Source of the DNA: Planctomycetaceae bacterium
GTDB lineage: Bacteria; Planctomycetota; Planctomycetia; Pirellulales; Pirellulaceae
Reading direction: 5' to 3'
Length of the DNA stretch: 64,000 nt
Assembly (NCBI GenBank): GCA_020638975.1
Contig: JACKHN010000002.1
Span: 310,001-374,000, forward strand
A program made the translations under genes and the position numbers. The notes under the pieces are model-generated. The model did no database searches. It was not told the DNA's origin and was given only the letters and a program-made list of their open reading frames with translations. This document shows positions 46,594-54,919 of this stretch, piece by piece. Positions within the stretch are counted from its first letter, which is position 1, and every line of letters begins with the position of its first letter.

Positions 46594-47168
46594 TCAGCGT
46601 CAACTCCTGCTGGCGGCTTGAACAGATCGGCGACCAAGCAACGATAACCGGGAACCACACTTTCACCGTCAAGGTAGTCTTTGCTAGTCAAGATGGCACG
46701 CGTGCCATCTTGACGGTACACCAGCACCTCTTCGCCAACCGGATCAACAACCCAGACCAATTGGACCGCCGCATCAAGATACTCATGGACCTTCGTCGAG
46801 ACTTGGCTGAATTCGTCGTTCGGCGAAACGACCTCGATGGCGAGATCGGGCGCAATTCTGCAATGTCCGGATGGCTCGTCGGATGCAGCGAGTCGTCCGC
46901 CGCGGATAAATGAGACATCTGGCTTTCGCACCTTCGACGGGTCGTCTGGGAAGCATTGATAACCCGCATCGGCACCATTCACCCAACCTAAACCGTTCTT
47001 CTCGACATGGTCACTTAGCGTCGCCGCGATCTTGATGCCGATTCGGGCCGATTTGAATCCCATGTTTTTCTCCACTAACTGCCCATGGACCAACTCAAAC
47101 ATCTTGCCGTCCGGCATGTGAAGAAGGTCTTCTGGTGTGAAGTTTGTGTGCTGCGAAGGAACACTCAT
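46590..47168 (-). CDS. Uma2-family (DUF820) nuclease-fold protein, copy 2
   Basis: 192 aa, same length as copy 1 at 43479. It has KVRKPDVSFI, PDLAIEVVSPND and VHEYLDAAVQLVWVVDP, the PD-(D/E)xK-like core. It lies three bases after the oxidoreductase stop (47172-47174) and its own stop overlaps the transporter gene start, so oxidoreductase, Uma2, binding-permease and ATPase form one tight minus-strand run. A 28-bp perfect palindrome lies within its coding sequence. Confidence 0.88.
   Translation of the reverse strand: MSVPSQHTNFTPEDLLHMPDGKMFELVHGQLVEKNMGFKSARIGIKIAATLSDHVEKNGLGWVNGADAGYQCFPDDPSKVRKPDVSFIRGGRLAASDEPSGHCRIAPDLAIEVVSPNDEFSQVSTKVHEYLDAAVQLVWVVDPVGEEVLVYRQDGTRAILTSKDYLDGESVVPGYRCLVADLFKPPAGVDAE
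46687..46714. repeat. 28-bp perfect palindrome inside the Uma2 copy 2 gene
   Basis: The sequence is its own reverse complement, centred between 46700 and 46701, with core GGCACGCGTGCC flanked by matching AAGATG/CATCTT arms. It lies in the coding region for residues about 152-161. The matching position of copy 1 (about 43576-43603) encodes a similar peptide but is not a palindrome. Confidence 0.85.
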
Positions 47169-47171
47169 AGC

Positions 47172-48566
47172 TCACTCTCTCAAACAGTGTTGGTTGGCGA
47201 TCGAAATGCCACTGACGATCGAACCTATGATACCAACAAAGCCTTGGTCCGTACCACATAGAAACAAGTTCGGCAGGTGCGTCGTGCCGTCAAGGCGTTT
47301 TTCCGGGGCACCGTAAACGGCACCGTTGTCGTGCCAGGTAAAACGGCGGATTGTGTTGGGCGTGAACATGTCCGTGTCGATGACGTGACCTCGGAAGTCC
47401 GGAATGAAACGCACGGCGGAGGCAATCGTGCGATCGTACCAGCGGAGCTTTTCGAGTTTGTATTCGTCTTCTGACAACGCCATCCAGCGGTCGCTGTCGG
47501 CGATCGTCGTGATCCGAATGACGCCATCGGGCAAATCGCCATCGGATTCGTCGTACATGTAATTGTTAGGCGAGCAAATCACGCCGGTGCGCATGTCGCA
47601 CAACGCATCTGTCGGTCGCTGCCAATGGAAGGTATCGGAATCGTTATAGAAGACGATCGTGCGGTCGAAGCCCAGTTGCTTGGGCTGTTTGTCGAGGATC
47701 GAGATCGACTCGGTGAACGACATCTGCCCCGCTTGTTGCTCGTCGACTTCGGTGATGTCTTCGCATAAGCGAATCGTCTCGACGAGTCCCGCCGAAGATA
47801 GGATTCGACGGCCTTCTAACTCTTCGCCACTATCGAGCACGACACCGATTGCTTTACCGTCTTTGACCTTGATGCGTTCGACACCGCTTCGCAGTTTCAA
47901 TTCACCGCCCAGCGACCGGAACCGACGGACAAGGTTCTTGAGGATCAGCCGCACACCGGCGAAAGGTCGCGCAAAACCTTCCATAAAGATGCTGCGGAAC
48001 ATGATGCAGAACTGGCCAAAGTCCATATCATGTTCGCGGGCGTTGCCGTACCACATTAACGGGCAGAGGAGCATTTCGATCAGCAACGGATCGCTAATCG
48101 TTGCCGAGAGGACTGCACGCGTCGAACCGCCGAAGTTGTTTTCGTCCAAATCGTCATAGTCGATGATCTTCGCGAGCAGTTGTTGAAAGGCATCCTTCTG
48201 CGCCGGGAACTTGGCAGCAATTTCCGCTTCCAGCAATTCCAAGCCGTTGCCGAATTGAAGCTGCACATCGGGGAAGGCGATCGTCGAGCCAATTTGCGGC
48301 GATAGCGAGAAGTCTTCCCACTTGAACCGCAATTGACGCAAGAGCCTAGCGAGCGGGCCCTTCTTCGCTCCCTTCGGTGTGAAGTTGGTCACCGCGTGCA
48401 GGCCAACGTCGTAGTCGCGACCGCCCAGCCGGTAGAACGAATTCAAGCCACCAATCGTGTAATGACGTTCGAGGACGCAGACACGCTGATTGAAATGCGC
48501 AAGTCTGATGCCAGCAGCCAACCCCGACATGCCAGCGCCGATGATGATTGTGTCGTACATGGCCAT
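47172..48566 (-). CDS. Phytoene-desaturase-like FAD oxidoreductase B
   Basis: 464 aa from the ATG at 48566; a second ATG two codons on (48560) is equally possible. It has a dinucleotide-binding N-terminus (TIIIGAGMSGLAAGIRLA, then VLERHYTIGGLNSFYR) and C-terminal NLFLCGTDQGFVGIIGSIVSG, so it is a COG1233/CrtI-type enzyme, only distantly similar to A at 39564. It lies downstream of the acyl carrier protein gene, with a long inverted repeat between. By context it may act on an acyl chain carried by that protein (inference). Confidence 0.86.
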   Translation of the reverse strand: MAMYDTIIIGAGMSGLAAGIRLAHFNQRVCVLERHYTIGGLNSFYRLGGRDYDVGLHAVTNFTPKGAKKGPLARLLRQLRFKWEDFSLSPQIGSTIAFPDVQLQFGNGLELLEAEIAAKFPAQKDAFQQLLAKIIDYDDLDENNFGGSTRAVLSATISDPLLIEMLLCPLMWYGNAREHDMDFGQFCIMFRSIFMEGFARPFAGVRLILKNLVRRFRSLGGELKLRSGVERIKVKDGKAIGVVLDSGEELEGRRILSSAGLVETIRLCEDITEVDEQQAGQMSFTESISILDKQPKQLGFDRTIVFYNDSDTFHWQRPTDALCDMRTGVICSPNNYMYDESDGDLPDGVIRITTIADSDRWMALSEDEYKLEKLRWYDRTIASAVRFIPDFRGHVIDTDMFTPNTIRRFTWHDNGAVYGAPEKRLDGTTHLPNLFLCGTDQGFVGIIGSIVSGISIANQHCLRE

Positions 48567-48583
48567 TCTCAAACCGCAATCGT

Positions 48584-48664
48584 TTGGACATTGGTCATTC
48601 GGACTTGGTCATTAAAGGCCTCGTCGCATCCTACAATGACCAAGTCCGAATGACCAATGACCAA
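48584..48664. repeat. 30-bp inverted repeat between ACP and oxidoreductase genes
   Basis: Arms 48584-48613 and 48635-48664 pair at 29 of 30 positions, the inner 23 perfectly, around a 21-base loop. The arms contain a short internal repeat of TTGGTCATT. On the minus strand it would form a very strong hairpin between the acyl carrier protein and oxidoreductase genes, with no T-run after it, so it may be a processing or attenuation site or a mobile repeat. Confidence 0.85.
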
Positions 48665-48671
48665 TGCAGAG

Positions 48672-48932
48672 CTAGGCTTTTTGCAAGTCTTTCATCAACG
48701 GCGTCAAGTACGTCACCGTGCTCTGCATGCTGGCGAGTTGCCCGTAGTCCTCTTCGGGAACTTGGACTCGATGACGCTTGCGGAGTTCCATAACGATATC
48801 GAGGAAGTCCATGCTGTCGAGTTCAAGCTGCTCACGAAAGGCCACTTCGTCTTTCAAATCGCCCAAATCTTCATCCGGAGCGATGTCTTCCAGAATGTCG
48901 AGGATCTCGTCGCGAATTTCAGCAGGTGTCAT
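48672..48932 (-). CDS. Acyl carrier protein
   Basis: 86 aa, acidic, four-helix ACP size. The phosphopantetheine attachment site is LELDSMDFLDIVMEL, with the Ser at about 40 in the D-S-M/L context. It would carry acyl intermediates for the adjacent ketosynthase (72 bases upstream, same strand). DSM rather than DSL and its position beside a lone ketosynthase suggest a dedicated carrier rather than the housekeeping AcpP, but that is inference. Confidence 0.92.
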   Translation of the reverse strand: MTPAEIRDEILDILEDIAPDEDLGDLKDEVAFREQLELDSMDFLDIVMELRKRHRVQVPEEDYGQLASMQSTVTYLTPLMKDLQKA

Positions 48933-49004
48933 GGTATTCGGTTCTCCTAGTGCCGGGCCAACTATAGGTTGCGTCGATGCGTTCCGGCTGTCGTTAATGG
49001 CTGC

Positions 49005-50261
49005 TCAAAACCGCTCGATGATGACGACGGAGTTGATCCCCAGCATCCCGAACGAGTTATTTAAAACGTACTTTGGTTTCTCGATCTCGCGAGGCTCGTT
49101 CAACACCAGGCCCGGCAAATCGCATTCAGGGTCTAACTCGTCTACATTGATTGTTGCGTGGCAAACGCCATCGTCAAAGGCTGCAAGATTACCCGCTAGT
49201 TCCAAAGCCCCAGCGGCACCCATCGCGTGGCCGATGAAACTCTTGGCGTTGTTCACATACGTCTTCGTACAATCGCCAAACACACTTCGCAGTGCCGAAC
49301 ACTCCTGAATATCGCCCAGTCCGGTTCCGGTGGCATGTGTGCTGACAATGTCGATCTGCTCGGCCGCCAAACCCGCGCGACGCAGCGCCAGCTGGACGCA
49401 TTCGGCCTGCCGTTCAGGGTTGGGCAGCACGAAGTCGGTGGCATCGGTATTGATCGCATAGCCAACCAACTCGCCGTAGATTGTGGCACCGCGCCGCTTG
49501 GCATCGCCAAGCCGTTCCAAGACGTACAGACAACCGCCTTCCGCCACGACGATTCCATTTCGCTGCTTGTCGAAAGGCCGCGAGGCCTTCGTCGGATCTG
49601 CGTGCGAAGCTAAAGCACCTTGGCTCTTGAAGCTGGCAAAGATCCCAAACGTGTGGATGCTTTCCGAGACGCCGCCGGCCAAGGCAACGTCGCATTCGTC
49701 AAGCCGCAGCATCTGTGCACCTTGAATCAGACCGGCGTTCCCTGCCGCACAGGCCGCACCGATTGTGTAATGAGGCCCGGTGATTCCCATGTTCAACGCG
49801 ACTTCGCCAGCCGGGTTATTCGCAACGGTGCGAGGGTTGTGATGGTGCGACCAGAATTGCGTGTCGTAGTCGAAGCCCTTCAGCTCGTAGATTTCGTTCT
49901 CGGTCTCGACGTTTCCGTGCTCCGTCACACCGACATAGATGCCGACTCGCGACTTGTCCACGTTCTCCCAGTCCAGCCCCGAATGCTTGACCGCTTCGTT
50001 CGCTGAATAGACGCCAACGCTACCAGCTCTGGTGCCGCGGCGGGCATCTTTCTTCGACTGATATCGCTTGACGTCAAAGTCGCAGATACCGGCCAGAGTC
50101 TTACCGACGTAGCGAATTTCATAGTCGCTGACACCGCTCCGGCCATTCAGCAAACTTTCGCGGAACTCCTTCCAGTCATTGCCATTAGGCGCAGTCAGAC
50201 CGATGCCAGTAATGACGATCCGTTGACTATCGGGCAAGTTTTGGCGAGGCGTCGCAATCAT
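49005..50261 (-). CDS. Beta-ketoacyl-ACP synthase, FabF-like
   Basis: 418 aa thiolase-fold condensing enzyme. The Cys-His-His triad is complete: Cys 171 (GAACAAGNAG), His 309 (STHATGTGLGD) and His 345 (KSFIGHAMGAAG). It elongates acyl chains by Claisen condensation with malonyl-ACP. Differences from housekeeping FabF (ACAAGN in place of the usual ACATGN/ACSTG, and an SHHHNP segment near 138-143 in the substrate region) suggest a specialised chain. The next gene on the strand is an acyl carrier protein. Confidence 0.9.
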   Translation of the reverse strand: MIATPRQNLPDSQRIVITGIGLTAPNGNDWKEFRESLLNGRSGVSDYEIRYVGKTLAGICDFDVKRYQSKKDARRGTRAGSVGVYSANEAVKHSGLDWENVDKSRVGIYVGVTEHGNVETENEIYELKGFDYDTQFWSHHHNPRTVANNPAGEVALNMGITGPHYTIGAACAAGNAGLIQGAQMLRLDECDVALAGGVSESIHTFGIFASFKSQGALASHADPTKASRPFDKQRNGIVVAEGGCLYVLERLGDAKRRGATIYGELVGYAINTDATDFVLPNPERQAECVQLALRRAGLAAEQIDIVSTHATGTGLGDIQECSALRSVFGDCTKTYVNNAKSFIGHAMGAAGALELAGNLAAFDDGVCHATINVDELDPECDLPGLVLNEPREIEKPKYVLNNSFGMLGINSVVIIERF

Positions 50262-50357
50262 GGGGCTTCCGCATGCTAGGTAGAACCCATGAGGCTACCC
50301 ATTTAGCGGCCAATTGGCAAGCGGCTGAAGCGTATCTGCCCGGCCCGGAAGGACGCT

Positions 50358-51347
50358 CTATTTGGCTAGACTGGCCGAAAGGCGACGCATCCCTTCGGCA
50401 GTCGCAATCGAAGGCGAATAGCCGAAATCTTCGCGTGCTCGGGTGATGTCGAAGTAGTGCGATGTCGCCAGTTGGGCGGCCAAGAAACGCGTCATTCGCG
50501 GTTCACTTTGCTTGCCGAGTATTCGATAGGCCGTCTCCAAGAAGCTTCCGATTCGCCAAGCGGATTTGAGCGAGATCGACTTCTCGATCTTAGCAATTCC
50601 CGCCAGTCCTAGAATCGCGTTAATCCAGTCCCAGCAGTTGACCGGTTCCCCCTGGCTGATGAAATAGGCTCGGCCGCAAACCGGCGAACCGGTCATCAAC
50701 GCGTCAGCAGCCTGCAGATGCGCCTCCGCCGCATTTTCGACGTAGACCATGTCGACAAGATTCGTGCCATCGCCGATTCGACGCAGCTTACCGCTGCGAG
50801 CTCGATCGAGCAGTCGGGGGATGAGGTGTTGATCGCGTGGCCCCCAAATTAAGTGGGGCCGAAGCGAGCAAGTCAACAAACCATCTCTGTTATTCGATTC
50901 CAATACATGCTGCTCACCAAGAGCCTTCGTGTGCGGATAATGACACAGCCAATGATCGGGGTAAGGCGCCGACTCGTCGATGCCGTTCTGATCGGTCCCG
51001 TCAAATGTCACACTGGGACTGCTGGTGTAGACGAGGCGGGGAACGCCATGCTGAACACAGCCAGAGACGATGTTGTGGGTGCCCAGAGTGTTGATGCCGT
51101 AGAAGTGGTCCCACGAGCCCCAGATGCCTGCGACACCCGCCGAATGAAAGACGACGTCAACGCCTTCGCAAGCCTTGGCGACAGCGGTCTTGTCTCGCAG
51201 GTCGCCCGTAACTGTCTCGATGCCAATTTCGTCGAGCTGCGGGTAACTGCCGCGCGAGAAGGATCGCACCCGGTCGCCGCGCGCGACCAGCTGCTCGGCA
51301 ATATATTGACCGAGGAACCCGCCGGCTCCCGTTACCAGAGCGAACAA
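50358..51347 (-). CDS. Extended SDR, OleD/3-beta-hydroxysteroid-dehydrogenase type
   Basis: 329 aa from a TTG at 51347: GGAGG lies seven bases upstream and the Rossmann motif then begins at residue 3 (ALVTGAGGFLG). The open frame runs up to 51539 but the extra part looks non-coding. Catalytic Tyr 137 and Lys 141 are in HYPHTKAL. Stretches such as VYTSSPSVTFDG, LRPHLIWGPRD and YFISQGEPVN match the OleD branch, which reduces 2-alkyl-3-ketoacids in long-chain olefin synthesis. OleA, OleB and OleC are not in the window, so the reaction is uncertain. Confidence 0.85.
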   Translation of the reverse strand: MFALVTGAGGFLGQYIAEQLVARGDRVRSFSRGSYPQLDEIGIETVTGDLRDKTAVAKACEGVDVVFHSAGVAGIWGSWDHFYGINTLGTHNIVSGCVQHGVPRLVYTSSPSVTFDGTDQNGIDESAPYPDHWLCHYPHTKALGEQHVLESNNRDGLLTCSLRPHLIWGPRDQHLIPRLLDRARSGKLRRIGDGTNLVDMVYVENAAEAHLQAADALMTGSPVCGRAYFISQGEPVNCWDWINAILGLAGIAKIEKSISLKSAWRIGSFLETAYRILGKQSEPRMTRFLAAQLATSHYFDITRAREDFGYSPSIATAEGMRRLSASLAK

Positions 51348-51365
51348 ACCGACATCCTCCGAACC

Positions 51366-51384
51366 GGCAGGCTGGAAGCCTACC
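51366..51384. repeat. Short palindromic repeat
   Basis: GGCAGGCTGGAAGCCTACC is an imperfect palindrome lying between fliG and the SDR gene. Its core (AGGCTggAGCCT-like with a two-base offset) resembles the arms of the repeat at 39457-39523, so both may belong to one dispersed class. It sits just upstream of the SDR ribosome binding site. Confidence 0.5.
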
Positions 51385-51405
51385 CCACGTTGCGGCCCTG
51401 CCGCC

Positions 51406-52407
51406 CTACGAGATAAATGCGTCGCCGCCATCGTCCGCACCACCGCCGACGGTAATCTCGCCAGTCTCTTCAAGTCGGCGGACGATGTCAACGATCTGCG
51501 TCTGAATCGCTTCGACCTCAGAGAGACGCACCGGGCCAAGATATTCCATCTCTTCCTCGAGCATGGCTGCGGCTCGCTGAGACATGTTGCCGAGGATTTT
51601 CTGGCGGAGTTCGGGGCTCACGCCCTTCAAGGCCATCGCCCACTGTGAAGTCTCGACGTTCTTCAAGATGGCCTGAATATCTTTATCACCCAGCTTGTTG
51701 ATGTCCTCAAAGACGAACATCAAACGCCGGATCTCTTCCACCAGTTCAGGGTCATCTTGCGAGAGGTTCTCCAGCAGCGACTTCTCCGTTTGCCGGTCAC
51801 AAACGTTCAGAATCTGTGCCACGCTAGGAATACCACCTGCTGCAGCAAACGACTGACTAACAACTGCTGCCATTCGCTTCTCGAGCCCCGACTCGACTTG
51901 CTCGATGATCTCGGGGCTGGTCTGCCCCATGTTGGCAATTCGCGAGATCACCGCAAGTTGACGATCGGTCGTTAAGCCGGCAATGACCTGCGCGCCGTAG
52001 GCTGGCGCTAGATGTGACAAAATAAGCGCGATCGTTTGCGGATGCTCGTCGTTGATGAACGTCAGTAAGTTCTGCGGATCGACTTGCTTCAAAAAGCTGA
52101 ACGGTAACGACTCCAGAGAATGCCGGATGCTGGCCACCGTCCCGCTCGCCTCTTCACCGAGAGCCTGCTCAAGCAACGCTTGCGCCGCATCGAGCCCTCC
52201 CATGCTGCCACCTAACGCGTGCGGATTGGCGTCAGCAAACGCCAAGATTGCTTCTTCTTGATCTTGGCTCGTAAATCTTCCCAACTTCGCGATCTCGATC
52301 GACAGCGATTCGACTTGCTTGGGATTAAACTTGGCCATGATCTGCGCGGCCTCATCTCGCGGGAGACTCATCATCACAATGGCAGCTTTGCGCAGATTAG
52401 AGGCCAT
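51406..52407 (-). CDS. fliG: Flagellar motor switch protein FliG
   Basis: 333 aa from the ATG at 52407 (the frame is open to 52584, but the family starts here: LRKAAIVMMSLPRDEAAQIMA). Middle-domain EHPQTIALILSHL and C-terminal motor segments (FVFEDINKLGDKDIQAILKNV, GNMSQRAAAMLEEEMEYLGPVR) are classic FliG. It forms the rotor ring that meets the stator and sets rotation direction. No other flagellar genes are in the window, in keeping with scattered flagellar genes in planctomycetes. Confidence 0.95.
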   Translation of the reverse strand: MASNLRKAAIVMMSLPRDEAAQIMAKFNPKQVESLSIEIAKLGRFTSQDQEEAILAFADANPHALGGSMGGLDAAQALLEQALGEEASGTVASIRHSLESLPFSFLKQVDPQNLLTFINDEHPQTIALILSHLAPAYGAQVIAGLTTDRQLAVISRIANMGQTSPEIIEQVESGLEKRMAAVVSQSFAAAGGIPSVAQILNVCDRQTEKSLLENLSQDDPELVEEIRRLMFVFEDINKLGDKDIQAILKNVETSQWAMALKGVSPELRQKILGNMSQRAAAMLEEEMEYLGPVRLSEVEAIQTQIVDIVRRLEETGEITVGGGADDGGDAFIS

Positions 52408-52591
52408 ACGATCGATACCGAGAACGCGAAATGATTCAGATGCGTTACGCGGGGCGCAGCATAAGAGCGCCTCTGAAAACGACCCGTCTTCGGAATCTAT
52501 CGGCTGCGAAAATGCGCCGAATGAAAGGAATCTGCGCGATGCCGCGGATTGAGCGTCCGCCGGTGCTAGCCTCACCGATCGCACCGTTACG

Positions 52592-52762
52592 TTAGGAAGC
52601 CTTCAACTTCTGGACTTCGGCCTCGAGCGCTGCGATCTCCGCTTCCAGACGTGTCACCTCGCCCGGCTCGTCGTCTTGGGCTTTGGCTCCCGCCAACTGC
52701 TGACGGAGCGTGCGAAGCTTTTGATTGCAGACATCGATACGTTTCTTGCTCTTCTTGTCCAT
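52592..52762 (-). CDS. 56-aa coiled-coil protein
   Basis: A short gene with a good ribosome binding site (AGAAGG six bases upstream of the ATG at 52762). The first residues are very basic (MDKKSKKR), then a Cys (VCNQKLRTLRQQLAG), a short acidic turn, and a heptad-like helix (EVTRLEAEIAALEAEVQKL). It would form a small coiled-coil dimer or pair with another helix. No family is recognised. It lies between fliG and a membrane protein gene, all on the minus strand, and could share their transcript. Confidence 0.7.
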   Translation of the reverse strand: MDKKSKKRIDVCNQKLRTLRQQLAGAKAQDDEPGEVTRLEAEIAALEAEVQKLKAS

Positions 52763-52822
52763 GACTGCCTTCTGTCGTTAGCGAGTGGTGATCCTGCCGA
52801 TACCACTCCAGCGTATTCATCG

Positions 52823-53365
52823 CTAGTCGGAAGCGGAAGTCTCTCCAGATAGGTTTGCGGCGTCTGCCGCCGGCAGTGATATCGAACCTGCCGATTTTTC
52901 CGATCGGTCTGCCATTTTCATCACTCCAGCGATGCAAACCACGGTAATTGCAAGCACCATGTTGACGGTCAGCCAAAACTTCTCATGTTGCTTCAACTTC
53001 TTGGCGAGACCGCTTCGCCCCGATAATCCAGCAGCAAGAAAGAACACGACGAAGGCGATCAGAAATTTGATCCCAAAAATCATGTGGTACGCACTTCCAG
53101 GAAACTCATTCTTACTGATGTCGTAGTTTTTCACGGTCAAGACGAAACTGACCATTCCACTGATCAGTAGCTGACTGCTGGAGAGCATCACCATCCGTGC
53201 CCAAGCCTTGCGTATCCATTCGGAGAATTCAGGCTTCGGCTCGAAATCGGATAATTCCTTGGAAGGCAGATAGACGGTCCGCATGAATATCGTGCTGCCC
53301 ACCAGCATGATCGCACCGAAGATGTGCATCCATCGAACGATCAAATCCAAAGCTAACTCACCCAT
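52823..53365 (-). CDS. Four-helix inner-membrane protein, CopD/DUF2269-like
   Basis: 180 aa from the ATG at 53365, with AGGA seven bases upstream. Hydrophobic segments lie at about residues 8-28, 57-79, 93-113 and 130-150. The N-terminal RWMHIFGAIMLVGSTIFMR, with a His in the first helix, resembles CopD-type and DUF2269 membrane proteins that may bind heme or copper. The last 30 residues are a soluble Ala/Ser/Asp-rich tail. Substrate and role unknown. Confidence 0.72.
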   Translation of the reverse strand: MGELALDLIVRWMHIFGAIMLVGSTIFMRTVYLPSKELSDFEPKPEFSEWIRKAWARMVMLSSSQLLISGMVSFVLTVKNYDISKNEFPGSAYHMIFGIKFLIAFVVFFLAAGLSGRSGLAKKLKQHEKFWLTVNMVLAITVVCIAGVMKMADRSEKSAGSISLPAADAANLSGETSASD

Positions 53366-53471
53366 GATGATTTCCTGTCGTTTCCCTGTATCTATCGATG
53401 ATGGCGTCCGAATGAATAAGCGACCGATCGTAGGCGCCACGGAGGACCTTGTCCATCCGACGTGATTCCGG

Positions 53472-54737
53472 TCAAGACTTCGACAAGCCGCCTTTCCATT
53501 GAGATTGCACAAAGGCGAGTGCCGACGCTTGATCCGGTAGTTCGCCCTTTAGTTGTGCGTCGCGGACTGCTGTCAGTAATTCACGATAAGCAGGCCCCGC
53601 GGGAATCCCCATGCGAGCCAAGTCGTTTCCTGTGATCAGCGGAGCGGGATTCCATTCCAAGCGAGGGCGGTTCAGGATCACGCGACAAAACTGAATCGCG
53701 GCATCAGATCCGTCGATAACTTGGCAAACCGCTTTGCAATAACTCATCAACTCCTCGACGCGAGGATGGATCAGCACACGTTGCAGCTGCGGCCAATCAA
53801 TCGCGGGCGCGTTTCGGATGGCCATCTCCTGGTTCAGACAAAGCAACACGCCTTCGATTTCTTCATTAGAGAGTTTCCAGCGTCGACAGAGTTCTCCGGC
53901 TGCAGCCTGACTCGCACTTGCAAATTGCAAGGTGCGAAAGAGCAATGCCGCCGCCACAGGGAAGGACAACTCTTGTTGTACTTCCAGAGTGTCGAGTGTC
54001 TGTTCCCACGCTTCGCCCTCACGATCCAACGCGGGAAGCACTTGCTCGAGCAGTCCAGAACGCCGCAGCAACTCCACGCCGCGACGCCGATTTGGATGTT
54101 GCAGCAGACGCCGCAGTTCAGCCGTGATTCGTTCTACGCTGACAACCTTCAACTCATCGGCGTGTCGCTGAACGGCCGCCATCGTTTCGGGATCAACATC
54201 AAAACCGAGTGTCGTCGCGAAACGCACCGCTCGCAGCATACGCAGCTTGTCTTCGGATAGCCGTTCTTCTGCGTCGCCGATTGCGCGAACAAGTCGCTTC
54301 TTCAGGTCATCTTGGCCGCCAACATAGTCAATGACTTCGTTGGATAGCGGATCGTAAAACAATCCATTGATGGTAAAATCGCGGCGACTTGCGTCCTCCG
54401 CTGCGTTGCTGAACGCTACACTATCGGGATGCCTGCCGTCACTGTAAGTTGCATCGCGTCGGAAAGTCGCCACTTCGACTTGCCCCGCGACTCGCGGCCC
54501 AATGACGGTGATCACGCCGAAGGCGGCACCGATCGCCAAAGTGCGTCGCTTGCCAAAGACTTCCCGTATTTGTGTCGGCGTGGCGCTCGTGGCGACGTCA
54601 TAGTCCTTCGGTTCGCAGCCCAGCAATTGATCGCGAACGCACCCTCCCGCCCACAACGCTTGGAATCCCGATTCGCGCAGCTTCGCCACGACTTCCTTCG
54701 CAAATTCACGAGCTTTGGTTGGGTCGATGGATGCCAT
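53472..54737 (-). CDS. cca: CCA-adding tRNA nucleotidyltransferase / poly(A) polymerase family
   Basis: 421 aa from the ATG at 54737; the frame upstream to 55232 overlaps the LRR lipoprotein gene and is not coding. Class II nucleotidyltransferase head: AGGCVRDQLLG, the metal-binding DYDVATSA, RRDFTINGLFYDP, and EERLSEDKLRMLRAVRFA. It adds or repairs the 3' CCA of tRNAs, or polyadenylates RNA; the two activities are hard to tell apart by sequence. The tRNA-Arg in this window lacks an encoded CCA, in keeping with the first role. Confidence 0.9.
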   Translation of the reverse strand: MASIDPTKAREFAKEVVAKLRESGFQALWAGGCVRDQLLGCEPKDYDVATSATPTQIREVFGKRRTLAIGAAFGVITVIGPRVAGQVEVATFRRDATYSDGRHPDSVAFSNAAEDASRRDFTINGLFYDPLSNEVIDYVGGQDDLKKRLVRAIGDAEERLSEDKLRMLRAVRFATTLGFDVDPETMAAVQRHADELKVVSVERITAELRRLLQHPNRRRGVELLRRSGLLEQVLPALDREGEAWEQTLDTLEVQQELSFPVAAALLFRTLQFASASQAAAGELCRRWKLSNEEIEGVLLCLNQEMAIRNAPAIDWPQLQRVLIHPRVEELMSYCKAVCQVIDGSDAAIQFCRVILNRPRLEWNPAPLITGNDLARMGIPAGPAYRELLTAVRDAQLKGELPDQASALAFVQSQWKGGLSKS

Positions 54738-54919
54738 GTCGGTTCTGGAGGCTGGACAAGTTGCCGCATTGTAGTGACTGTCGAACGCTCGTGTACCGGT
54801 TTCAACGCGATACCGACTTGTTAGACTGCTAAATCGCTGAAGATGTTCAGCAGCAACGTCGACCCTCCCATCACTCGCCTGCCCTGCCCACGCCACCTCA
54901 GATGACAAGGAACACCCAT

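Noticed and set aside
52587..52976. 129-codon minus-strand frame
   Set aside because: It overlaps out of frame the 56-aa coiled-coil gene and the end of the membrane protein gene, both better supported.
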